Below are positions 40,900-48,568 of a stretch of 64,000 bases of DNA, in pieces. This stretch comes from an uncultured Lachnospiraceae bacterium. Its GTDB lineage: Bacteria; Bacillota; Clostridia; Lachnospirales; Lachnospiraceae. Position numbers and translations under genes: made by a program. The notes under the pieces were generated by a model. The model saw only the letters and a list, made by a program, of their open reading frames with translations. It did not search any database and had not been told where the DNA came from. Every line of letters begins with the position of its first letter. Within the stretch, counting starts at the first letter, position 1. The stretch is from positions 1 to 64,000 of the forward strand of contig CAJUBP010000001.1 in NCBI GenBank assembly GCA_910584585.1, in the 5' to 3' direction.

Positions 40900-42342
40900 A
40901 TGTTAACGTATTCTTTCTCAGAGATAGGCTCCATGAGCTTATATGAATACCTGTATCAATGCATCAAACATGATATTTTAAACGGCACCCTGTCCCCTGG
41001 CGATCGTCTCCCTTCCAAACGAAGTTTTGCCAGACATTTAAATATCAGCGCCATCACCGTGGAAAATGCCTACGGCCAGCTTCTGGCGGAGGGATATATT
41101 TATTCAATTCCCAAAAAAGGTTATTACGTTGCGGATATTTCTGCCAGCATCCCCGATTCTCCCATGACTGTTCCTGCCCCCTGCGCGCCTTCGTTTGACG
41201 CGGAACCGACGGAAGAACCCTGCTTCGCTGATTTCACCAGCAGCCAGACCCACCCGGATACCTTTCCTTTTTCCATCTGGACCAAGCTGATGCGGGAAGT
41301 TATCGGAGAGGACAAATCCGCCCTGATGAAAAATTCGCCCAGCGGCGGCATCCTTCCTCTCCGCCGGGCCATTGCCAAACATTTGAAGGAATTCCGGGGA
41401 ATGGCCGTGCGCCCGGAGCAAATCGTTGTGGGCGCGGGAACAGAGTATCTCTATGGAATTTTGATTCAGCTTTTGGGATTTCAGAAAGTTTACGGAGTGG
41501 AAGATCCCGGCTATCAGAAAATTTCCGCTATTTACAAAAGCCACCGGGTCGCCTGCCGCCATATTCCCATGGACAGACAGGGAATCCATATGGAACAGCT
41601 CCGGGAATCCGGCGCAGATATTGTACATATCTCCCCCTCCCACCATTTTCCGACGGGCATTGTCACCCCCGTCAGCCGCAGATATGAGCTGCTTGGCTGG
41701 GCTGCCGAATCAGAGGGAAGATATATTATTGAGGATGATTACGACTGTGAGTTCCGGTTTATGGGAAAACCCATCCCCTCCCTCCAGAGCATTGACGTTA
41801 TGGAAAAAGTGATTTACATGAATACCTTTACAAAAACCCTGGCCTCCACCATCCGAATCAGCTATATGGTACTGCCGCCTCACCTGATGGAACGCTTTCG
41901 GCGCACTATGGGGTTTTATTCCTGCACGGTATCCAATTTTGAACAGTATACCCTGACCCGCTTCCTGGACGGCGGGCATTTTGAACGCCATATCAACCGA
42001 ATGCGCAATTTCTACCACAACCAGAGGGATCTGCTGTTAGACTGCCTGAAAAACAGCCCTCTCTCCTCCCGCGTTGCCATTACAGAAGAAGACGCCGGGC
42101 TGCATTTTCTCATGCATGTGAACACTTCCGTTCCAGATGAAATCATTACAGAAAACGCCGCCGCAAAAGGGCTGCGCGTCGCTTCCCTGTCCCGGTACTA
42201 TATCCAGGCGCCTGCATCGGAAAGCCATACATTTATTATGAATTATTCCGCCATACCTCCTGAGCATATGAAAGAGGCCATTGCAAGGCTCTGCCAGGTC
42301 TTTGAAGAAACAGGTGCCTCTTTTTGCGGAACCGAACTTTAA
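40900..42342 (+). CDS. MocR-type regulator (GntR HTH plus aminotransferase domain)
   Basis: A 480-residue fusion. Winged helix of the GntR type at about 15-80 (YQCIKHDILNGTLSPGDRLPSKRSFARHLNISAITVENAYGQLLAEGYI), then a fold-type I aminotransferase-like domain: PSGGILPLRRAIAKHL, VEDPGYQK, the Asp/Tyr region IIEDDYDCEFRF, and the PLP lysine in TFTKTLASTIRISYMVLP. Relatives such as PdxR control PLP synthesis and GabR controls GABA use, binding PLP or PLP adducts. No pdx or gab gene is adjacent, so its target is open. GGAG precedes the ATG. An aminotransferase activity by itself is unlikely. Confidence 0.92.
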   Translation: MLTYSFSEIGSMSLYEYLYQCIKHDILNGTLSPGDRLPSKRSFARHLNISAITVENAYGQLLAEGYIYSIPKKGYYVADISASIPDSPMTVPAPCAPSFDAEPTEEPCFADFTSSQTHPDTFPFSIWTKLMREVIGEDKSALMKNSPSGGILPLRRAIAKHLKEFRGMAVRPEQIVVGAGTEYLYGILIQLLGFQKVYGVEDPGYQKISAIYKSHRVACRHIPMDRQGIHMEQLRESGADIVHISPSHHFPTGIVTPVSRRYELLGWAAESEGRYIIEDDYDCEFRFMGKPIPSLQSIDVMEKVIYMNTFTKTLASTIRISYMVLPPHLMERFRRTMGFYSCTVSNFEQYTLTRFLDGGHFERHINRMRNFYHNQRDLLLDCLKNSPLSSRVAITEEDAGLHFLMHVNTSVPDEIITENAAAKGLRVASLSRYYIQAPASESHTFIMNYSAIPPEHMKEAIARLCQVFEETGASFCGTEL

Positions 42343-42380
42343 GACACGTTCAAATATCCTTGCAGCAAGCTCCTTCCAAA

Positions 42381-43622
42381 CTACCCCTCCAGTTCATGGA
42401 TAAACAGCCCGCTGCGCAGCTTCGGTTCAAACCAGGTGGACTTGGGCGGCATCAGGCGTCCCGCGTCCGCCACTGCGAATAACTCCTGAATGGAAGTAGG
42501 ATACATGGCAAACGCCGCTTTACAATCCAGGCTGCACCTGCGCTCTAATTCCTTCAGCCCCCGGATTCCTCCTACAAAGTCAATCCGGCTGTCTGTTTTG
42601 GGATCCAAAATACCAAGCACCGGCGCCAGCAGCTTATTCTGTAAAACAGATACATCCAGCCCTTCCACCGGATCGCTGTCCTGATCCCCGGGACGGACTT
42701 CGCACAAATACCAGGTTCCTTTCAGATACATGGAAAATTCGCCCTTTTTCCCCGGCTTCACCGGATCTTTTCCCATTTCCTTCACCGTGAAAATCTCCGA
42801 TGTTTTTGCCAGAAATTCCTCTTCCGACAGTCCGTTTAACTCTTTGAGCACCCGATTATAGTCCATGATCATTAGCTGTTCATCCGGAAACAGCACCGAC
42901 AGAAAATAATTGAATTCCTCTTCTCCGGTATACTGGGGATGTTCTTTTCTGCGCATCTGGCCTACCCGCACTGCGGAAGCCGCCCGGTGATGCCCGTCTG
43001 CAATATAGATTTCCCCAATGCCTGCAAACGCCTCTTCCACTGCCGCAATCTGCTCTTCCCTTTCAATGACCCAAACGCTGTGACGCACCCCGTCCTCCGC
43101 CGTAAAATCATACAGCGCCTCTTCCTTCTGCACCTGGGCTACCACCTGATTGATGACAGGATTCGAACGGTACGCCAGGAAAATCGGGCCTGTCTGAGCA
43201 TTGCAGAGATTCACATGGTTGATTCTGTCCTGCTCCTTCTCCGCCCTGGTGTTTTCATGTTTTTTGATCACGCCCCTTTCATAGTCATCGATGGAAGCGC
43301 AGGCAGCAATTCCGGTCTGGGTTCTGCCCTCCATGGTTAACATGTAAATATAATAGCATTTCTTTTCCTCCCGGACAAAGGAGCCGTTTTCCACCATCTC
43401 CCAGAGCGTGTCATGGGCTTTTTGGTATACCTTGGGATCATATGTATCCACGGTATCCGCAAACTGCGTTTCCGCCCGGTCTATCTTTAAAAAGCTTTCC
43501 GGATTCTTCTCCACCACTGCCTTTGCTTCCTCCCTGTTGTACACGTCATAGGGAAGGGCCGCTATCTTATCTGCTTTCGCCCGTTGGGGCCTGATTGCGC
43601 AAAAAGGTTTGATTACTGCCAT
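42381..43622 (-). CDS. DUF1015 family protein
   Basis: A 413-residue cytosolic protein of the DUF1015 family, unknown function but widespread in Clostridia, often annotated as HTH-containing without proof. Conserved elements: FCAIRPQRAKADKIAALPYDVYNREEA at the start, KIDRAETQF, the central KHENTRAEKEQDRINH, HSVWVIERE, IYIADGHHRAASAVRVG (a GHHR motif), and near the end MPPKSTWFEPKLRSGLFIHEL. GAGG upstream. It neighbours nth, with 83 bp between. Confidence 0.88.
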   Translation of the reverse strand: MAVIKPFCAIRPQRAKADKIAALPYDVYNREEAKAVVEKNPESFLKIDRAETQFADTVDTYDPKVYQKAHDTLWEMVENGSFVREEKKCYYIYMLTMEGRTQTGIAACASIDDYERGVIKKHENTRAEKEQDRINHVNLCNAQTGPIFLAYRSNPVINQVVAQVQKEEALYDFTAEDGVRHSVWVIEREEQIAAVEEAFAGIGEIYIADGHHRAASAVRVGQMRRKEHPQYTGEEEFNYFLSVLFPDEQLMIMDYNRVLKELNGLSEEEFLAKTSEIFTVKEMGKDPVKPGKKGEFSMYLKGTWYLCEVRPGDQDSDPVEGLDVSVLQNKLLAPVLGILDPKTDSRIDFVGGIRGLKELERRCSLDCKAAFAMYPTSIQELFAVADAGRLMPPKSTWFEPKLRSGLFIHELEG

Positions 43623-43705
43623 CTGTATTTCCTCGCTTTCTTGTTTTCTCTTAATGCTGCAGCGAATTCTTTTGGATTTGGATTCGGACAGAAATTCCGC
43701 CGTCC

Positions 43706-44353
43706 TTATTCTGCCGGGGATACCCCGTTTTGGGCGCAGAGATCCCTGACACAGCAGCTCTCACAGCGGGGAGCGGTTCTTGCCGTGCACACATCCCTGC
43801 CGTGGTATACCAGACGATGGCAGAAATCACTGCCTTCCTCCGGCGGTATCAGCTTCCACAGCGCCATCTCAACTTTCTTTGGTTCCTTGATATGATCCAC
43901 CAGCCCCATCCGGTTCACCAGACGGATACAGTGGGTGTCTGTCACAATGGCAGGCTTGCCGAACACATCTCCCATAATCAGGTTCGCGCTTTTTCTGCCC
44001 ACTCCAGGCAGTTTCAAAAGCGCGTCAAAATCCTCCGGAACCCTGCCGTTATATTCGTCCCTTATCATCTTCATGCATCCGCTGATATCTCTGGCTTTGC
44101 TGCGCCCCAACCCGCAGGGCCTTACGATAGCTTCTATTTCTTCTACCGGCGCGTTGGCCAAAGATTCCACATCCGGATATTTTGCGTAAAGATCCTGCAC
44201 CACCACATTGACCCTTGCGTCGGTGCACTGAGCTGCCAAACGGACGCTGACCAAAAGCTTCCATGCCTGATTATAGTCCAGGGTGCATCCCGCGTCCGGA
44301 TATTCTCTTTTCAGCCGTTCTATGACGGCAAGGGCCAGTTCTTCTTTTGTCAT
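43706..44353 (-). CDS. nth: Endonuclease III
   Basis: Base-excision repair glycosylase/AP lyase for oxidised pyrimidines. 215 residues. Helix-hairpin-helix LLKLPGVGRKSANLIMGDVFGKPAIVTDTH carries the catalytic Lys (GRKSAN) and Asp (VDTH-type, here VTDTH). The iron-sulfur loop has four Cys near the C-terminus (VCTARTAPRCESCCVRDLC): the first interval is seven residues, one more than the canonical six of the E. coli enzyme. AAAGGA precedes the ATG. It is followed by the DUF1015 gene on the same strand, possibly co-transcribed. Confidence 0.94.
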   Translation of the reverse strand: MTKEELALAVIERLKREYPDAGCTLDYNQAWKLLVSVRLAAQCTDARVNVVVQDLYAKYPDVESLANAPVEEIEAIVRPCGLGRSKARDISGCMKMIRDEYNGRVPEDFDALLKLPGVGRKSANLIMGDVFGKPAIVTDTHCIRLVNRMGLVDHIKEPKKVEMALWKLIPPEEGSDFCHRLVYHGRDVCTARTAPRCESCCVRDLCAQNGVSPAE

Positions 44354-44382
44354 GTTCTTATCCTTTCACTCATTGGGAACTG

Positions 44383-45162
44383 TCAGTCCATCCCATACTC
44401 CAGAATGGCTCCCGTGACTGCGTCCACTTTGCTGCTGTATTCTTTGCCCTCTGCATAGAAATCTATTTCGTATTCTGCCTTTCCATGCTCCTGCTCTAAC
44501 TCTATCTTCGTATAAGCCACCTGCTCCGCTGTAAATCCCGCATGGTTTAATACCGCCGTTTTTGCCTCATCCACGGAAATCACTCCCTGGATATTTCCAG
44601 GAATCTGTTCGATGGCTTCCTGGGAACTTTCCAGGACAGCGCCGTCCTCCGCGCTTATTTCATACTGATATCTTGTTGTTCCTGAAACAAATTCCAGCTC
44701 GTACTCGGTTCGGCCATCCTCATAGTCCATTTCCTCTTTTACAAAAGTCGCCTCCTGGGCGGTAAGACCGGCATGTTTTAACGCCGCTTCCTTTGCCTCT
44801 TCCATTCCGATTTTGGGCTGACTCACAGAATTGCCCTGGCCGCTTGCCTGGGTCTGCTGATTCTGTTCTCCCGCGCTTTGAGCCTGCCCGGAATTCTCCT
44901 CTCCCGCGCTTTGATTCTGCCCGGAATTCTGTTCTCCCGCGCTTTGATTCTGCCCGGAATTCTCCTCTCCCGCACCTGACTGATTCTGAGTACCGGCTGT
45001 CTGTTCCTCTAAAGTCTGGTCTTCAGACTGATTTGCCTGGGGAACATTCTTATCGGCAGTATTCCCGTTTCCGCATCCCGCCAATAAAGCAACCGCAAAT
45101 GACATGATCAGCGCCGCTGTCAGACGGCCGGCTCTGCTTTTGTAACATATGGATTGTTTCAT
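44383..45162 (-). CDS. PepSY-domain lipoprotein
   Basis: About 259 residues. Signal sequence with lipobox: SFAVALLAGCGNGN, so a membrane-anchored lipoprotein. Then a low-complexity stretch of 10-residue repeats (SGQNQSAGEE and variants, about residues 55-115) and two PepSY domains: IGMEEAKEAALKHAGLTAQEA through GAVLESSQ and ISVDEAKTAVLNHAGFTAEQV through GAILEYGMD. PepSY domains are thought to inhibit proteases or act in cell-surface sensing. ATG 45162 follows AAAGGAAG; other ATGs upstream (45189) are possible. 30 bp before nth on the same strand, though function is unrelated. Confidence 0.85.
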   Translation of the reverse strand: MKQSICYKSRAGRLTAALIMSFAVALLAGCGNGNTADKNVPQANQSEDQTLEEQTAGTQNQSGAGEENSGQNQSAGEQNSGQNQSAGEENSGQAQSAGEQNQQTQASGQGNSVSQPKIGMEEAKEAALKHAGLTAQEATFVKEEMDYEDGRTEYELEFVSGTTRYQYEISAEDGAVLESSQEAIEQIPGNIQGVISVDEAKTAVLNHAGFTAEQVAYTKIELEQEHGKAEYEIDFYAEGKEYSSKVDAVTGAILEYGMD

Positions 45163-45242
45163 AGTTGTTTTCTTCCTTTCCATAGTCATTTTCCTTTCCA
45201 TTGTACAAAAAAACTGCCAATGATTCAAGAACCAAAAGAAAA

Positions 45243-45323
45243 CTGCCCCATTAAGGATTCCAAATCCATGACAGTCTGCACTCTATATGCAAACAGCGAA
45301 AATGTCGTTCCTTAATGGGACAG
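45243..45323 (-). terminator. Terminator of the alcohol dehydrogenase gene
   Basis: Minus strand CTGTCCCATTAAGGA pairs with TCCTTAATGGGGCAG (45309-45323 with 45243-45257), followed by TTTTCTTTT. The apical loop is about 50 nt, unusually wide. Confidence 0.6.
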
Positions 45324-45390
45324 CCCCACTTTATCCGCTTCGGCTCTTATGTCTGTAAATCAAACAGCAAAAAATATATTTCAGCGCTAT

Positions 45391-46572
45391 TTAGAAGTCA
45401 ACTTCTGTTCCGTAATATGTACAGGTAAATAATTTCTCCATTGCAGCCGGATCAATCGCTCTTGGATTAGAACCTGTGCAGGCGTCTCCTACGGCGCGTT
45501 CCGCAATTCCTGCAATCTTCTCTTTGAATTCCTCTTCTTTGATTCCAAATTCTTTCAAAGTCTTAGGAATATTGAGCTTTACATTAAAGTCGTCAATCTT
45601 AGCGCAGAGACTGTTAATCAGGGATTTCTCGGAGGTTCCTTCTAAGCCCATTCTGCGCGCGATTTCCGCATACCTCTTTGCGGCAACCGGATCTTTGGCA
45701 TTGTATTTGATTACGTAGGGCAGATAGATTGCGTTTGCGCATCCGTGAGGAATATGTCCGGTAGAGAATGCCGCCCCTGTCTTATGCGCCATGGAGTGCA
45801 CGATTCCCAGCAGCGCATTGGAAAATGCCATTCCAGCCAGGCACTGCGCATAATGCATCTGCTCTCTTGCAGTCATATCGCAGTTATAAGACGCCGGCAG
45901 ATAATCCAGAACCATCTCAATTGCCTGCAGCGCAAGAGGATCGGTAAAGGGACAGTTCAGTGTGGAAACATATGCTTCGATGGCATGGGTCAACGCGTCC
46001 ATTCCAGTGTAAGCAACCTGTTTTACCGGAAGCCCTTCCACCAGTTCCGGATCTACAATCGCAACATCCGGCGTAATATTAAAGTCAGCCAGAGGATATT
46101 TCACGCCTGTCTGGTAATTGGTAATTACAGAGAACGCGGTAACTTCTGTCGCTGTTCCAGAAGTGGAAGGAATCGCGCAGAACTTTGCCTTCTGTCTCAG
46201 TTCCGGGAAGTTAAAGGGGATGCACAGATCCTCAAATGTCGTCTCCGGATACTCATAAAACGCCCACATAGCCTTGGCAGCGTCAATGGGAGAACCGCCG
46301 CCCATAGATACAATCCAGTCCGGCTCGAATTTGCGCATTGCTTCCGCACCCTTCATTACAGTTTCCACCGAAGGATCCGGTTCCACGCCTTCAAAAACCT
46401 CTACTTCCATTCCGGCTTCTTTCAGATAATTCACTGCCTTATCCAAAAATCCCTGACGCTTCATGGAACCGCCGCCTACTACGAGGATTGCTTTCTTTCC
46501 CTTTAAATTCTTAAGTTCCTCCAGACACCCCTTTCCGTGATATACATCTCTTGGTAATGTAAATCTTGCCAT
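45391..46572 (-). CDS. Iron-containing alcohol dehydrogenase
   Basis: Group III Fe-dependent NAD(P) alcohol dehydrogenase, about 393 residues. Landmarks: KAILVVGGGSMKRQGF (nucleotide binding), VSMGGGSPIDAAKAMW, AIPSTSGTATEVTAFSVIT, VAYTGMDALTHAIEAYVST and the metal site HSMAHKTGAAFSTGHIPHGCANAIYLPYV with its conserved His residues. It probably reduces acetaldehyde or butyraldehyde to alcohol in fermentation, but substrate is not readable. ATG 46572 follows AAGGAGAAG; the frame starts 15 codons upstream without a site. TATAAT at 46695-46700 (minus) is a likely -10. Confidence 0.93.
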   Translation of the reverse strand: MARFTLPRDVYHGKGCLEELKNLKGKKAILVVGGGSMKRQGFLDKAVNYLKEAGMEVEVFEGVEPDPSVETVMKGAEAMRKFEPDWIVSMGGGSPIDAAKAMWAFYEYPETTFEDLCIPFNFPELRQKAKFCAIPSTSGTATEVTAFSVITNYQTGVKYPLADFNITPDVAIVDPELVEGLPVKQVAYTGMDALTHAIEAYVSTLNCPFTDPLALQAIEMVLDYLPASYNCDMTAREQMHYAQCLAGMAFSNALLGIVHSMAHKTGAAFSTGHIPHGCANAIYLPYVIKYNAKDPVAAKRYAEIARRMGLEGTSEKSLINSLCAKIDDFNVKLNIPKTLKEFGIKEEEFKEKIAGIAERAVGDACTGSNPRAIDPAAMEKLFTCTYYGTEVDF

Positions 46573-46767
46573 TTTCTTCTTCTCCTTTTCTTTATATGAA
46601 ACAATAAAAGTAACCACTGTTCCGAAGCTGCCCCTCTGAAAAAGGCAATCGCCTGAATCATTGAGGATGTTTATCCGCTTCGTCTATGACTTTTATTATA
46701 GCACAACCCTTTGCAGATCAACAGTTAAATTTCTATAAAATTGTTAAAAAATTGCCAAACTTATAAA

Positions 46768-46813
46768 GAACAGACATTTTCCGTCACTTGCTGCCGGACA
46801 TCAATGTCTGTTC
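46768..46813 (-). terminator. Cardiolipin synthase terminator
   Basis: Minus strand GAACAGACATT (46803-46813) pairs with AATGTCTGTTC (46768-46778), followed by TTTAT. 11 bp after the cls stop. Confidence 0.65.
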
Positions 46814-46824
46814 CTCTTTCATTT

Positions 46825-48402
46825 TTACATCAGCGGGGCAAGGGCTTTCATCAGGCTTCCCGTTATCTTCACTTTCAGTTTTTCCCGCCGGACGGTTTCC
46901 ATCGTCACCTGTCTGCATTTTGCCAGAGTTGCCTGGAAATCCGCCTCTATCTCAGGGATGCAGTCTGTGCCGTACAGATAGGTAGCGCATTCAAAATGAT
47001 GATAAAGGCTGCGGTAATCCAGATTGATGGTTCCCACCACCGCCTCCCTGGAATCGCTGACAAATACCTTCGCATGGACAAATCCAGGGGTATATTCATA
47101 GATTTTTACCCCGGATTCCAGCAAAGAGGCATAATGGGTTTTAGCCAGCGCATAGGGGATGGCCTTGTCCGGAATCCCCGGCAAAATCAGTGCAACCTCC
47201 GTACCTCTTTCGGCCGCGAATTTCAGGGCCGTTTCCAGTTCCCCGTCCAGAATCAGATAGGGCGTCATGATATGCACATACTGCTGAGAACGATTTAAGA
47301 TATCCATATAAACCCGCTCTCCCAGTTTATCCTGATCCAGCGGACAGTCGCCGTAAGGAATGACATATCCTTTTTCCGCCTTTCCCGGAACCGGTAGCCC
47401 AGAGAGAAACTTTCCATACTCCGTCTCTCTCTCATCTATGCCCCACATCTGCAGGAACATCAGGGTAAAACTCTGCGCTGCCGGTCCTTTCAGCATAACC
47501 GCCGTATCCTTCCAGTGACCGAATCTTTCCTTTTGGTTAATGTATTCATCCGCCAGGTTTACTCCGCCGTTAAAGGCCGTATGGCCGTCAATCACCAGTA
47601 TTTTTCTGTGATCCCGGTAATTATAGTGGGTAGAAACAAAAGGCGTCACCGGCGAAAACATCTTGCACTGAATCCCCAGCTTCCGCAGCCGTTTGGGATA
47701 ATCATGGGACAGCAGGGAAAATTCGCAGGTGCCGTCATACATCACACGGACATCCAGCCCCTGGACCGCTTTTCTGGCAAGGATTTCCAGAATCTGTCCC
47801 CACATAAGCCCTTCATCCACAATAAAATATTCCATGAAAATAAAATGTTCCGCCAGTTCCAGCTGTTTCAGCATTTCTTCAAACTTATATTCCCCCAAGG
47901 GAAAATAAGTCACCGCCGTCTGGCCGTACACCGGATGGCATCCGCTCCGCTGCATATAGCGGGCCAGAGACGCCGCGCCCGGATTTTCCTCTTCCAGCCC
48001 TTTCATGGCCTGCGCCTGCTGAGGAATCAATTCCCGGGTATTCCCTATGATCTGGCTTACCCGCTTTCGCAGCGCCCGGTTTCCTATATCGCTCTGTGTA
48101 TATAGCATCAGCAGCGCCCCGAACACCGGCAGCAGCGCAATTACAATCAGCCAGGTAATCTTAGCCGTAGGGTTCATCCGACTGTTCAAAAGATAAATCA
48201 CCATAACAAAAGTAAACAAGACCGTTCCGCCTAAAATATGAGGCAGAAATTCTCTGAACCACTGAAATACGCTGAACAGGAGCGACACCTGAACCAGAAG
48301 CAGCAGCAAAATCAGTCCGAAACGGCTGAACAAGGCATGAACGATTCCTTTCTGGCCTTTTTTTAACAAGGTAATTCCTTTTCTTTTGTAATCTATGTAC
48401 AT
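46825..48402 (-). CDS. cls: Cardiolipin synthase
   Basis: Phospholipase-D-superfamily enzyme joining two phosphatidylglycerols into cardiolipin. About 525 residues: two to three N-terminal membrane segments (FGLILLLLLVQVSLLFSVF, HILGGTVLFTFVMVIYLL, ITWLIVIALLPVFGALLML), then two HKD motifs, YRDHRKILVIDGHTAFNGGVNLADEY and GFVHAKVFVSDSREAVVGTINLDYRS. ATG 48402 follows AGGAGG; the frame opens nine codons upstream. Monocistronic, bounded by terminator and tandem repeat. Confidence 0.94.
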   Translation of the reverse strand: MYIDYKRKGITLLKKGQKGIVHALFSRFGLILLLLLVQVSLLFSVFQWFREFLPHILGGTVLFTFVMVIYLLNSRMNPTAKITWLIVIALLPVFGALLMLYTQSDIGNRALRKRVSQIIGNTRELIPQQAQAMKGLEEENPGAASLARYMQRSGCHPVYGQTAVTYFPLGEYKFEEMLKQLELAEHFIFMEYFIVDEGLMWGQILEILARKAVQGLDVRVMYDGTCEFSLLSHDYPKRLRKLGIQCKMFSPVTPFVSTHYNYRDHRKILVIDGHTAFNGGVNLADEYINQKERFGHWKDTAVMLKGPAAQSFTLMFLQMWGIDERETEYGKFLSGLPVPGKAEKGYVIPYGDCPLDQDKLGERVYMDILNRSQQYVHIMTPYLILDGELETALKFAAERGTEVALILPGIPDKAIPYALAKTHYASLLESGVKIYEYTPGFVHAKVFVSDSREAVVGTINLDYRSLYHHFECATYLYGTDCIPEIEADFQATLAKCRQVTMETVRREKLKVKITGSLMKALAPLM

Positions 48403-48460
48403 TTTTTCCTCCTGAATGTTTTTTCTCATTATACACTATACAGCGGCTGTACAGTCAAGA

Positions 48461-48563
48461 GGAATTCTTGTACCGGCTGAGCATCGTTCTGCAAACTGAT
48501 ATCCTTTTATATAGGGAACCTGGCAAGGAATTCCTGTACCGGCTGAGCATCGTTTTGCAGCAA
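48461..48563. repeat. Intergenic direct repeat, 66-bp period
   Basis: GGAATTC(T/C)TGTACCGGCTG followed by AGCATCGTT(C/T)TGCA occurs at 48461 and 48527. It lies between cls and the GH65 gene. Confidence 0.7.
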
Positions 48564-48568
48564 ACTTT

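Noticed and set aside
42333..42352. MITE end in CTTTAAGACACGTTC at the MocR stop codon
   Set aside because: Only about 13 of 17 positions match the family A end, no TA or partner end is visible; chance similarity is likely.
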